Assembly (NCBI RefSeq): GCF_024706985.1
Contig: NZ_JAMCCX010000028.1
Span: 62,001-126,000 of the forward strand
Reading direction: 5' to 3'
Length of the DNA stretch: 64,000 bases
Source: Alicyclobacillus sp. SP_1
Lineage (GTDB): Bacteria; Bacillota; Bacilli; Alicyclobacillales; Alicyclobacillaceae
The notes under the pieces were generated by a model. That model did no database searches. It saw nothing but the letters and a program-made list of their open reading frames with translations, and was not told where the DNA came from. Below, one piece after another: positions 43,485 to 52,286 of this stretch. Position 1 is the first letter of the stretch; each line of letters begins with the position of its first letter. The position numbers and the translations under genes are program-made.

Positions 43485-44678
43485 GTGAGAATTCATGCTG
43501 TTTTAGTCGTATCGATGACCGCGCTCACGTTCTTGTTAGTTGGTTGCTCTCCTTTGGCCACCCATGGAGACAAAGCATCTGCTAGTGCCGGTAAACAGTA
43601 TAATAGTACGGAAGTTTCTAATAAATCTACATCTCATGGTCTGGCCGTTCCACAAGTGTCAACCACATTGAGGAATCCGACTTTGCACGTTTATACTGCC
43701 AGCATGACTGCAAATGGAGGCCCTCTGTCCAACTTGCTTCAAGGGGGGAAGGTTCATTCATACCGATTTTCCGGATCGTCCGGTACCGTTGCTTCCGTCA
43801 TGGCCAGCGTCGATAGGGATGGCACGCTGGTTGCGGTGAATTTCCTAGGGGATGAATATGTTACTGCACCGGGCTATCGCTCGACCCTCTATTTTGTGCC
43901 AGCTAAGTCCAATGCGGTTCAGACCATCGCCAAGCTTAACCATGATGGACCCAGCCTTGGCGTAGTGACCGCGGCGGTTCTATCATCCCAGTGGATAGCT
44001 TGGACTGACTTTGTTCCCAACGGAGTCATGCAGAATGTAGGCATTTTCAATAGAGCAACAGGTGAGTCTTGGTATGTAGTTTCGTCCAAGGGTGAGCGAC
44101 AGTTTCTAAGCAAAGGATTGGGATCCAGTCTGTTTCTTCGGGGGAACACCTTGTACATGTTGGCTTCCGGCACATCAATGAACCATGGGAGTATACAATG
44201 CTATAACATAATCACGAAAAAATGGAGCACCTTCTATGCTCCCCCAGCGAACGGCAGTCTGCAAATGTTGAGTTTTGAACTGACAGAACAAGGCGCCGTT
44301 GTAGAGTTGACCGGGGGAAACTTTGATACCGATGTGGTCCTTCAACTGAACCAGCAGGGAAAGCAGATCGGAAAGGTGTATCGTTTGCCAAGGGGTGGCT
44401 TATTTCTTACAGGCGTTAACGGAAATCAGGTTCTCTTCAACGGTGACAGGGACAGCTACACATGGGTACCGGGGAGTTCCGAAATTCGGGACATCACCCA
44501 TACATCCGGGATGTTTTCTGGCGCTGGAGAGCAGTACCTAACGGGTTGGGACGATGGGCAGCAGGGAACTGGGCAACTGGTGAATCTGCAGACCAAGAAA
44601 CACTATACTTTTGAAGCCATTTCCCGCGGGATGCACGAAGAAAGCGGGTCGAAAACAGACACGGCCCTGCAGGCATGA
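43485..44678 (+). CDS. Predicted lipoprotein, beta-propeller-like
   Basis: A 397-aa lipoprotein with lipobox LVGC (Cys21) and a Ser/Thr/Asn-rich linker. The remainder is regular beta-strand sequence with repeating blade-like units (for example SSQWIAWTDFVPNG, GNTLYMLASGT, GNQVLFNGDRDSYTWVPG), suggesting an extracellular beta-propeller. GGGAGGA lies 6 nt before the GTG. Function unknown. Confidence 0.78.
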   Translation: MRIHAVLVVSMTALTFLLVGCSPLATHGDKASASAGKQYNSTEVSNKSTSHGLAVPQVSTTLRNPTLHVYTASMTANGGPLSNLLQGGKVHSYRFSGSSGTVASVMASVDRDGTLVAVNFLGDEYVTAPGYRSTLYFVPAKSNAVQTIAKLNHDGPSLGVVTAAVLSSQWIAWTDFVPNGVMQNVGIFNRATGESWYVVSSKGERQFLSKGLGSSLFLRGNTLYMLASGTSMNHGSIQCYNIITKKWSTFYAPPANGSLQMLSFELTEQGAVVELTGGNFDTDVVLQLNQQGKQIGKVYRLPRGGLFLTGVNGNQVLFNGDRDSYTWVPGSSEIRDITHTSGMFSGAGEQYLTGWDDGQQGTGQLVNLQTKKHYTFEAISRGMHEESGSKTDTALQA

Positions 44679-44726
44679 CGTGTCGTCCGGCCAGGAACGA
44701 TAGCCCGGTGAATCGAACAGAAGTCT

Positions 44727-45578
44727 CTACTCTTTGACAGACAACGCCACCCACTGGTCGGTTGCGAAGGTTTGAATTCCCCCATTTTGAACTATAATTT
44801 CAAAGTGTGTTTTGACTTCCTCCGGCGCCTCAAGTAGCATGGCCGTCGTAGCAAACCGATGCGCATTCGAGGGCGCCATTCTTTCTAGCCAGGATGAAAA
44901 GGGATGAATCTTTTTCGCGAGTCGATCCGCCGCTAACTTCAGCTCATTCGCTGCGAAGAGGCTTTTCCACCGCTCGATGGAGAGACACTGGACATGGCTC
45001 GGGTCTCGAACAGTTTCCACAAGATTCATAAAATCTGCTAAGATCTCATCGTCAGGAACGACATTGTCGACGAGCAGAAACCGTCCGTTTGGGCGAAGAA
45101 CTCGCGCCACTTCCGCAACAAATCTGTCCGGACGGAGAAAGTGATGCGCTGCAATTCGGCAGGTCACAATGTCGAACGATTCGTCCAACAGCGGAAGGGC
45201 TTCCGCATTGGCTACAAGATAGTGTGCATTTTGCACTCCTGCGTCTTGCAGGTGATGTCTCGCCGCTTCTAACATGTCAGGTGTGCCATCCGATACTATC
45301 AAACTCTTCACATGTCGTGCGATCGCCTTTGCCATATGTCCACCTCCGGTGGCAACATCGAGCGCACTGTCTTCAGAAGTTGGGCGCAACCACTTGACGG
45401 CAAGCTGCAAATCTTCCCCATGTGAGTGCTCCTCGCTCGAGACATATTTTTCGGCATTGTCTCCAAATTGGCGTTGCACGATGGGGCGCATACCGGGGGG
45501 CGAGATGTGAGGGAGAAGCCTTTTTTCCGATCCGTCGGTTTCATGCTCAGGTTGCTTACTTGTCATGTCCGAATTCAT
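44727..45578 (-). CDS. Class I SAM-dependent methyltransferase
   Basis: A 283-aa methyltransferase of the UbiE/Methyltransf_11 type. The SAM-binding motif I is ALDVATGGGHMAKAIA, with SDGTPDMLEAAR as motif II and FDIVTCRIAAHHF as motif IV. The N-terminus PHISPPGMRPIVQRQFGDNAE is typical of small-molecule methylases. GGAGGAG precedes the ATG at 45578. Substrate unknown. Confidence 0.87.
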   Translation of the reverse strand: MNSDMTSKQPEHETDGSEKRLLPHISPPGMRPIVQRQFGDNAEKYVSSEEHSHGEDLQLAVKWLRPTSEDSALDVATGGGHMAKAIARHVKSLIVSDGTPDMLEAARHHLQDAGVQNAHYLVANAEALPLLDESFDIVTCRIAAHHFLRPDRFVAEVARVLRPNGRFLLVDNVVPDDEILADFMNLVETVRDPSHVQCLSIERWKSLFAANELKLAADRLAKKIHPFSSWLERMAPSNAHRFATTAMLLEAPEEVKTHFEIIVQNGGIQTFATDQWVALSVKE

Positions 45579-45770
45579 CCAATCTCCTCCTATCCTTTCT
45601 TTCATTGTAGAGAGAAATTGTAGAATCAGCTATCGGATATTTTGATGCGCTCATTCAATTCTATGGGGCTTCTCCTTTATTCTTGTATCTTGTTCATTGA
45701 GGCTTTAACAATTCACAAATCAGATGGGATGTACCAGCAAGATATGAGATGGTTGAGGTGAAGAACGTCG

Positions 45771-47015
45771 GTGAAACTTTATCGTAACCGAAACTTCGTT
45801 GTGCTCTTCTCAGATCGACTATTTACAAATTTTGCAGAAGGGATTTTTTATATAGCGGCAATGTGGTCTGCGGTTTCTCTCGGGAAATCGGCTATATATG
45901 TTGGGATTGCAGGCTTTCTCTTTACTTTGCCAGAAGTGCTGAGTGTTTTTTGGGGTCCAGTGATTGATAGTACCAACCCGAAAAGAATCTTAATCACGTC
46001 AAACCTACTGCAACTGTGTGTATTTGGAGGATTATCGGTTCTTTTTTGGGTAAAATTAGTTAACCTTTGGATAGTGCTTTCTGCAATCTTTGTTTCATCT
46101 CTGATATCCGAGTTTACATATCCATTAGAAGATGTACTTCTACCGAAAATTGTATCAGAAAATCAACTTGTTACGGCTAATTCATGGATGGCAATTAGCC
46201 ACAAAGGTGCGGAACTCTTATCAAAGGGGCTAACAGGGATTTTAATTTCCGCATTTTCGCTATCCGTTATGTACCAACTGGATTTCGTCGCTTTTATGAT
46301 CCCGCTGTTCTACCTATATCTCATCAAAGTCGAGTCGCTCCGGGTCTCGGCACCTGGGAAATTTGATTGGAACGGTTATAAGCAAGAGTTCATGGAGGGC
46401 GTCCGATTTCTAAGGCTTCCACTGATGATGTGGCTGGTGGTGCCCCTTATCTTCTTGAACTTTCTTCTCTCGATTGTGCTTGTAAACCTTCCGTTCCTAG
46501 CGCTTCAAGTGGGACACGGTGCATCATCCTACGGACTAATGCTGGCAGCGTTAGCAGTCGGATATTTGATTGGTGCTGCGGTGGTCAACAGATTGAGCAA
46601 TAAATTCACGGTCAGCAAAATCATGGCTCTCTGTTTTGTACTGTCAGGATTATCATGGGCGTCCGTTATTTTTGCCAGGCATAACGAATGGTTCGTCTAT
46701 GCCTGCTTACTCTTATCCGACCTGTTCATTGGCGCTCTAAATGTAGTTTTTACAGTTCTGTTTCAGACACTTCCAAGTGAAGAAATGATGGGTCGGGTAA
46801 GCACGGCTATTGGCAGTTTCGTTACTGTAGCCATGCCCTTGGGTGCTCTCGTTGGGGGGGTTGTTGGTGTATCGGTGTCAGCTACAACGATAACCACTTT
46901 CTTTGGACTAGGATTAGTAACGACAGGTATACTGTATCTATTTAGTAAGCAGATCAAGAAGTTGCCTCCAGTAGACCATGTGAATAGCGATTTTCTGTAC
47001 CAATCTCAACCGTAG
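45771..47015 (+). CDS. MFS transporter (MFS_3, macrolide-efflux-like)
   Basis: A 414-aa, 12-TM major facilitator. The start MKLYRNRNFVVLFSDRLFTNFAEG and WGPVIDSTNPKRIL (a variant of motif A) place it with MFS_3 exporters. Its composition is more A/T-rich than its neighbours, as in other genes of this patch. GTG start after GAGGTGAAG. It is next to a pseudogene and may be acquired. Substrate unknown. Confidence 0.85.
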   Translation: MKLYRNRNFVVLFSDRLFTNFAEGIFYIAAMWSAVSLGKSAIYVGIAGFLFTLPEVLSVFWGPVIDSTNPKRILITSNLLQLCVFGGLSVLFWVKLVNLWIVLSAIFVSSLISEFTYPLEDVLLPKIVSENQLVTANSWMAISHKGAELLSKGLTGILISAFSLSVMYQLDFVAFMIPLFYLYLIKVESLRVSAPGKFDWNGYKQEFMEGVRFLRLPLMMWLVVPLIFLNFLLSIVLVNLPFLALQVGHGASSYGLMLAALAVGYLIGAAVVNRLSNKFTVSKIMALCFVLSGLSWASVIFARHNEWFVYACLLLSDLFIGALNVVFTVLFQTLPSEEMMGRVSTAIGSFVTVAMPLGALVGGVVGVSVSATTITTFFGLGLVTTGILYLFSKQIKKLPPVDHVNSDFLYQSQP

Positions 47016-47051
47016 AGTAGCTTGACGCGTGCAAAGATGGGGTGAAACCGG

Positions 47052-47347
47052 GTGACCGCCGTTGTATTGAAGGACTATGATCCGCTGTGGATGAGTCAAT
47101 TCGAAGCGGATCGTAAACTCATTTCTTGTGCACCGGGTGAACGATTAAGACGGATTGAACACGTTGGGAGCACCTCTGGAAGAATATCATTCTCTTCCGT
47201 GACTATCTGAGAAGCCATCCTTCTGTAGCACGCGAATACGAGAAGCTTAAACAGAAGTTGGCAATTGAAAGTCGCGACCGCAAGACATACACGGATCTTA
47301 AGGGGCCATTTATTCAGGCAGCGTTACAACGCGCAAAGGCAACCTGA
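47052..47347 (+). pseudogene. GrpB/UPF0157 pseudogene with internal deletion
   Basis: GTG 47052 starts VLKDYDPLWMSQFEADRK and runs to RRIEHVGSTS, the N-terminal GrpB nucleotidyltransferase-like block. It is then joined directly, in another frame, to LFRDYLRSHPSVAREYEKLK and the normal C-terminus ending at TGA 47345. About half of the usual GrpB domain is missing at the junction near 47175. The gene is dead. Confidence 0.8.
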
Positions 47348-47409
47348 CACATAGATTCGCCACATCCAACAAAAAATCGAGGAAATAGTCTTATAGAACG
47401 ATTGGAGCG

Positions 47410-47910
47410 ATGATGATGGGTGTTAGAGGCAAAGTGACAGTAACTCTCCCAGATACCGAGGGAGATTCGTTATGGCTCAGGGACTTGTGGGTAAACGAGT
47501 GGGGCGGAGACGCCATGATATCCAAAGGTAGGTCGTATACACTTGAAGATCTGGATGTTCTGATTGCCTGGGTTGACGGGATTAGGGTCGGAGCTGCGAC
47601 CTATCATCGGACCATGGATGAATGTGAATTGATGAGTATCAATGCGATGGTAGAAAATGCGGGTGTGGGGAGTGCCTTGATTTCAGCCGTGGAAGAAACG
47701 GCCAAGACAGCCGGGGTAAGAAGGATTTGGCTTATTACGTCGAATGACAACTTGGATGCTTTGCGATTCTATCAACGACGCGGATATCGAATCGTTGCGG
47801 TCTATCCGAATGCGGTTGATGAAGCGCGGAAATTGAAATCGACCATTCCTGAAATGGGGTACTACGACATACCCATTCACGATGAACTTGAACTTGAAAA
47901 GTTGCTTTGA
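47410..47910 (+). CDS. GNAT-family N-acetyltransferase
   Basis: A 166-aa GNAT protein. Motif A appears as SINAMVENAGVGSALISAVE (with Q/R-x-x-G-x-G/A partly replaced), and IWLITSNDNLDALRFYQRRG is the canonical motif B. Similar proteins acetylate small molecules; no substrate is predicted. Three successive ATGs (47410, 47413, 47419 region) follow GGAG, so the exact start is open. Confidence 0.82.
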   Translation: MMMGVRGKVTVTLPDTEGDSLWLRDLWVNEWGGDAMISKGRSYTLEDLDVLIAWVDGIRVGAATYHRTMDECELMSINAMVENAGVGSALISAVEETAKTAGVRRIWLITSNDNLDALRFYQRRGYRIVAVYPNAVDEARKLKSTIPEMGYYDIPIHDELELEKLL

Positions 47911-47939
47911 GTAATGGTCATTTTGTGAGTCGTTTTTAA

Positions 47940-47988
47940 ACCATGGACTACCTAGCCTGTTTTCGACTCAGGCAAGGTAGTCCATGGT
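47940..47988. repeat. Long inverted repeat, 20-bp arms
   Basis: Arms 47940-47959 and 47969-47988 are complementary at 19 of 20 positions around a 9-nt loop. No T-tract follows on the plus strand; on the minus strand a short T/A-rich sequence follows. It could be a bidirectional terminator or the end of a lost mobile element. Confidence 0.7.
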
Positions 47989-48243
47989 CGTTATGCTGAC
48001 CCAGCGGCTCTCCTCTGTTTGACGAGGCGGTTCATGTAAGCAGTTATCACGCGGACCACGACTTATTGCGGCAGAGTGAGTTGTTTCGAGGGTTGATGCT
48101 TGGTTATGACCACACGGACAAAGCTTATGGGACTTCGGAGATGGTCTTAACAACTTTACCAAGAGCCAAGAATTCAACACGAAGCACAGTCGATCATGTG
48201 ATGGATAAGTGAACTGACTTTGACGAGTTTGCAAGTAGTTTGG

Positions 48244-48285
48244 ACCGACCAGCCGACCATGCCGCTAGGCTGGTCGGTATTATTT
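48244..48285 (+). terminator. Hairpin with T-rich tail
   Basis: ACCGACCAGCC (48244-48254) pairs perfectly with GGCTGGTCGGT (48268-48278), followed by ATTATTTT. It has the form of a rho-independent terminator on the plus strand, yet the nearest upstream gene ends 330 bp away, so it may be left over from a deleted gene. Confidence 0.55.
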
Positions 48286-48439
48286 TGAAAACATCTTCAT
48301 GACGGGCTATAATGACTTCCCGAAAGATATCTGAATAGAGCGGCAGGTGCCAGTTTCCATCTGATTCCCCCCCACATACTCTTTGTTTGTCATGAAGCGG
48401 CAGTGGCAACGTCACGCAGTCTGATGGGGGCGATATTCA

Positions 48440-49282
48440 ATGGGGGACAAGGGCAATCGTACAAGTGTCATTGTCGTCAGCTACGGCAACTGGAAAATCA
48501 CCGAGCGTTGTATTCATTCGATTGAACGTTGTACGAGTAACTATGAATTGGTTGTGATTGATAATCGATCGCCCGATGAAACGCCTGTACAGTTGATGGA
48601 TTTTGCAGAGCATCATCGTGTGATTCTCAATGAAGAGAATATTGGGTATGCGGCAGCGGTCAATCAGGGAATTCGGATGACGGAGAGTCAAAAGATTGTC
48701 ATTCTCAATAATGACGTCATTGTGTCCCCGAATTGGTTGGACTTTATGTTGCCGCTGTCGACTGTGGAAACGGTGGTTGTCCCCCTCTCTACTGCTTGCT
48801 ATCACGGGCAAGAAATTCAAGGAGTGGACACCCATGTGACCGACGTCGAACTGGCGGAAATAGCAAAAAGAGTAGCGATGCAGAATAAGAACAAGTTCAA
48901 GTATTTGAATTTTGCGGCTGGATTTTGCATGCTCTTTGACCGAGAGATGTTTAACCATATTGGTCTGTTTGATGAAGATTTAAGACTTGCCGCGGATGAC
49001 TTTGAATTAGCTATGAGGATGAAGAGACGCGGTTATCGTTTTGTTTTGTCTTTGTCCACGGTGGTGCTTCATCTCGGTCATCGGGCTTTTCAATCGGACC
49101 TGGAGCGTGCGGAATCTATGGCCAGTGCCAGTTGGCGTCACTTTGAAAAGAAATATCCGCAGGTCTTGATCTCCGATTTTGAGCAGGAGTTTCAGGAGGA
49201 TGGCGGGCCTGCGTTCCTCTATCTCCCCGAAAGTGTCGTACAATGGAGTAGTACACCAATGGTGGAGAGAGGCGATGAATGA
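48440..49282 (+). CDS. Glycosyltransferase family 2 protein
   Basis: A 280-aa soluble GT2 (rhamnosyltransferase-like) enzyme. It starts with SVIVVSYGNWKITERCIHSI, has the metal-binding region VILNNDVIVSP (a DxD-like ND), and ENIGYAAAVNQGIRM, typical of WbbL-like transferases. It probably adds a sugar to a surface polymer. Its stop overlaps the start of the aldo/keto reductase (ATGA), so the two are co-translated, an unusual partner. Confidence 0.85.
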   Translation: MGDKGNRTSVIVVSYGNWKITERCIHSIERCTSNYELVVIDNRSPDETPVQLMDFAEHHRVILNEENIGYAAAVNQGIRMTESQKIVILNNDVIVSPNWLDFMLPLSTVETVVVPLSTACYHGQEIQGVDTHVTDVELAEIAKRVAMQNKNKFKYLNFAAGFCMLFDREMFNHIGLFDEDLRLAADDFELAMRMKRRGYRFVLSLSTVVLHLGHRAFQSDLERAESMASASWRHFEKKYPQVLISDFEQEFQEDGGPAFLYLPESVVQWSSTPMVERGDE

Positions 49283-50262
49283 TGGAATACGTAAAACTCG
49301 GAAAAACCGGTTTGGAAGTGTCGCGCATCTGTCTCGGCTGCATGAGTTATGGTGTGCCGGAGCGGGGCAATCACGCTTGGGTTTTGCCTGAATCGGAAAG
49401 TCGCCCATTTTTTAAGCGTGCACTGGAATTAGGAATTAACTTCTTTGATACGGCAAACGTCTATTCTGATGGGACGAGCGAAGAGATTGTGGGTAGAGCG
49501 CTAAAAGAACTGACGAAGCGCGAAGAGGTTGTACTTGCCACGAAGGTCCACGGGCGGATGCGCTCCGGACCGAACGGGCAAGGTTTGTCGCGAAAAGCGA
49601 TTTTTCACGAGATTGACCAAAGTTTGCTTCGTCTTGGCACCGACTACGTGGACTTGTATCAAATACACCGATGGGACTATGAAACTCCAATTGAGGAGAC
49701 GATGGAAGCGCTGCACGATGTGGTCAAGGCTGGGAAAGCGCGCTATATTGGGGCTTCCTCCATGCATGCATGGCAGTTTTTGAAAGCGCTACATACAGCA
49801 GACACACACGGTTGGACACGATTTGTGTCCATGCAAAATTATGTAAATTTACTCTATCGCGAAGAAGAGCGGGAAATGTTGCCGCTTTGTTCCGAAGAGG
49901 GTATTGGAGTCATTCCGTGGAGTCCGTTGGCCCGGGGGCGCCTGACTCGCGATTGGGATGAGAAGACAGCGCGGTCAGAGACGGATGCATTTGGACGGTC
50001 GCTCTATGCTCAGACGGAGGATGCGGATAGGCGGATTGTCGGCGTGGTGGCGGAGATTGCAAATCGGCGTGGTGTGTCCAGGGCACAGATTGCTCTGGCG
50101 TGGGTATTGCAAGTACAAGCAGTGAGCTCTCCAATTGTGGGAGCGACAAAAATGCACCATTTAGAAGATGCAGTGGCGTCTTTATCAATTCAACTGACTC
50201 CGGAAGAGGTAGGGCGTTTGGAAGAGCATTACTTGCCACATCCTGTCCTCGGATTTAAGTAA
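49279..50262 (+). CDS. Aldo/keto reductase
   Basis: A 327-aa AKR with the catalytic tetrad contexts DTANVYSDG (Asp, Tyr), VLATKVHG (Lys) and YQIHRWD (His). MEYVKLGKTGLEVSRICLG is the standard start, and GATKMHHLEDA binds the NADP phosphate end. Substrate unknown. The ATG overlaps the glycosyltransferase stop; 49279 and 49282 are both possible. Confidence 0.9.
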   Translation: MMEYVKLGKTGLEVSRICLGCMSYGVPERGNHAWVLPESESRPFFKRALELGINFFDTANVYSDGTSEEIVGRALKELTKREEVVLATKVHGRMRSGPNGQGLSRKAIFHEIDQSLLRLGTDYVDLYQIHRWDYETPIEETMEALHDVVKAGKARYIGASSMHAWQFLKALHTADTHGWTRFVSMQNYVNLLYREEEREMLPLCSEEGIGVIPWSPLARGRLTRDWDEKTARSETDAFGRSLYAQTEDADRRIVGVVAEIANRRGVSRAQIALAWVLQVQAVSSPIVGATKMHHLEDAVASLSIQLTPEEVGRLEEHYLPHPVLGFK

Positions 50263-50320
50263 GGGGCGTCTACGGGTTCTTCGTTCGCGCGATACGTCCC
50301 CAGGAGGTGGTTCCGAAAAG

Positions 50321-50992
50321 ATGGTTGTTTTGCTCGTGTCGCTGGTCCTGTATTGTCTACTGTTTGTCGCAGTGGGGTGGATTTTTCGGACAAGGGTCAC
50401 CATGGCCCTTGTCGTCCCTGTGGTTCTCGGCTTTTCCGCCTTGTTTGTGGCCCTTTCCATTCAGTCTGTAGTTTCCGCCATCGTTGCCGGACTGCTAGGG
50501 TCGTATTCACCGAGCAATCCACGAGATGGCTTGATGTTTGGGTTCATCGATGCCATTTGTCAGCTGGGCGCCAAGTTTTTAACCATCTTTGCCGCTACAA
50601 AATTGGTGTCGAAAGCCCGTATCAGTGATATCGGCTTAGCCGTTGGTTGCGGATTTGCCTTGTCTGAGTTGGCCATCGTTTCGTCCGCAGCATCCCCGTT
50701 GCACCATACCGTGTTGGTTCGCGTTCTGGAACGCGTCGCCGCTTTGTTGTTCAACGTGGCCAGTTGTCTGATTCTCGTGAGTGCGGTCTACATCGGCAAT
50801 TTGCGCGAGAGATTGATTCTGGTCATCGCCTACCAGACCATCGTCGATGGCCTGGTGGCTGCAGTCAGTCGCTTTCCTGTTTGGATACCCGTCTACGAGT
50901 GGGGGCAGGTTGGTGCTGGTATCGTCTTGCTCGGTTTAGCCGTCTGGTGGATTCGTCGCAGTCCGCTTGTCGATCCGCTGAAACGCAGCTGA
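50321..50992 (+). CDS. YhfC-family putative intramembrane metalloprotease
   Basis: A 223-aa protein with about 7 TM helices. VGCGFALSELAIV, LERVAALLFNVASCL and IAYQTIVDGLVAAV correspond to the conserved Glu, Arg and acidic positions of the YhfC/CAAX-protease-like fold. Assignment is by pattern and topology, not close similarity. CAGGAGGTGG lies 11 nt upstream of the ATG. Same strand as the aldo/keto reductase, 58 bp after it. Confidence 0.65.
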   Translation: MVVLLVSLVLYCLLFVAVGWIFRTRVTMALVVPVVLGFSALFVALSIQSVVSAIVAGLLGSYSPSNPRDGLMFGFIDAICQLGAKFLTIFAATKLVSKARISDIGLAVGCGFALSELAIVSSAASPLHHTVLVRVLERVAALLFNVASCLILVSAVYIGNLRERLILVIAYQTIVDGLVAAVSRFPVWIPVYEWGQVGAGIVLLGLAVWWIRRSPLVDPLKRS

Positions 50993-51013
50993 CCATCTTG
51001 CGTGTATCGCGAC

Positions 51014-52171
51014 TTACGGTGTGGATTTGTCCGCCTCCACGCACTTCACTTCGTCGCTGACTGGGAACCAGCCGGGTGTGTTCACGATGGAATTCCAGAG
51101 CGGTTCCGGCACAACGAGGGTTTCTCTGTCTTGCTTCGTCAGCGATATGCGAATGTCGTTCGTGCGGTTTGACGCCACTTTCTCTACCCACTCCGGTTCG
51201 ACCACGATCTCTCTCCCCAGTGCGAGGAGAGGCACTCCGGTCGCGAGAGCCAATCGCGCTTCATCCGGCGTATGAATTGAGCCGACTGCCATGAGTGGGG
51301 TCAAATGTCCGATGTGTCTTTGCAACTGCAGTACGCGCGGCGTCTCGATGTCTGCGGCGCGTCTGGGGCGGGACCAAAAGTCGCTCAGCGACACGTGCAG
51401 ATAGTCCGGTTTTCGCTTGGCGAGTTCGGACGTCAACGCAAAGGTGTCCTCGAGTGTGATGCCATCGTCGTCCGCTTCTTCCGGAGAAAAACGATAGCCG
51501 ACGATGAATGGCCTATCTGCATGCAGCGCCACCGTGCGTTGAACTTCTTCCAGCACTGCCAGGGGAAACCGCATGCGCCGCTGCAAATCTCCACCCCAGT
51601 CATCGGTACGTCGGTTCGTATGCGCTGAAAAAAATTGCTGCAATAGGTATCCATTGGCGCCATGAATTTCAACGCCGCTGAACCCGGCTTTTATGGCGCG
51701 CCGAGTCGCTTCCCCGAAGTCTTGCACGATGGAGAGAATCTCTTCCTCGCGAAGAGGGCGAATGGGTTGCGCGGGAGCGCGTTCTAGACGCACATCGCTC
51801 GGACCGACGACATCTCCGTTTTCGACGAGGTCTGGTCGGCAGGTTCGTCCGCCATGGAAAATTTGCAAGATGGCCTTGGCGCCTCGCACCTCGATGGTTT
51901 CTGCCAGTCGCCGCAATCCAGGAAGGTGACGGTCGGCTTGCACACCAATCTCGCCATCGAAACCGACGCCACTCGTCGAGACGTACGCACAGGCCGTGAT
52001 GACCATGCCGACGCCACCGGATCGAGCAGTGTAATATGCGATTTCCTCTTCACTGACGGTTCCGTCCGCGTGGGATGAGAAATTTGTCATGGGAGCCATA
52101 ACCATGCGGTTTCTTACAACAAAGTTGTCTCGTAACGCAAACGGTTGAAGGATGGGGTCTTGAGAACTCAT
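51014..52171 (-). CDS. NADH:flavin oxidoreductase (old yellow enzyme family)
   Basis: A 385-aa FMN-dependent TIM barrel. MVMAPMTNFSSHADG, QIFHGGRTC (catalytic His), VEIHGANGYLLQQFFSAHTN and ALGREIVVEPEW (FMN phosphate) identify the YqjM/YqiG-like class that reduces activated alkenes or nitro compounds. Divergent from a Gfo/Idh oxidoreductase across a gap with a perfect palindrome, which may control both. Confidence 0.9.
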   Translation of the reverse strand: MSSQDPILQPFALRDNFVVRNRMVMAPMTNFSSHADGTVSEEEIAYYTARSGGVGMVITACAYVSTSGVGFDGEIGVQADRHLPGLRRLAETIEVRGAKAILQIFHGGRTCRPDLVENGDVVGPSDVRLERAPAQPIRPLREEEILSIVQDFGEATRRAIKAGFSGVEIHGANGYLLQQFFSAHTNRRTDDWGGDLQRRMRFPLAVLEEVQRTVALHADRPFIVGYRFSPEEADDDGITLEDTFALTSELAKRKPDYLHVSLSDFWSRPRRAADIETPRVLQLQRHIGHLTPLMAVGSIHTPDEARLALATGVPLLALGREIVVEPEWVEKVASNRTNDIRISLTKQDRETLVVPEPLWNSIVNTPGWFPVSDEVKCVEADKSTP

Positions 52172-52240
52172 TCGAAGGTATCTCCTTTTTATACGGTGAT
52201 TTTGGAGGATGCATCGCCGAAATTCGTGCTATAAAAAAGT

Positions 52241-52252
52241 AAGCATATGCTT
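52241..52252. promoter_or_regulatory. 12-bp perfect palindrome between divergent oxidoreductase genes
   Basis: AAGCATATGCTT lies 31 bp before the Gfo/Idh gene start and 70 bp before the flavin oxidoreductase start, next to an A-run. It has the form of a small dimeric repressor site. No regulator gene is adjacent. Confidence 0.45.
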
Positions 52253-52286
52253 TAGTATACGGACATTTGAAGGGAGCGTCAAATGA

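Larger units (their letters stand above)
47911..48439. other. Gene-free stretch with two strong hairpins
   Basis: About 530 bp without a credible gene. It holds the 20-bp-arm hairpin at 47940-47988 and a second hairpin at 48244-48285. Between them the minus strand reads a short cysteine-containing segment (KLCPCGHNQ) that could be a transposase zinc ribbon, but too little is left to name it. Confidence 0.5.

Noticed and set aside
47968-48234. Minus-strand 88-codon frame with a CPCGH motif
   Set aside because: Too short and without a start signal or a second cysteine pair; it partly lies in the hairpin.
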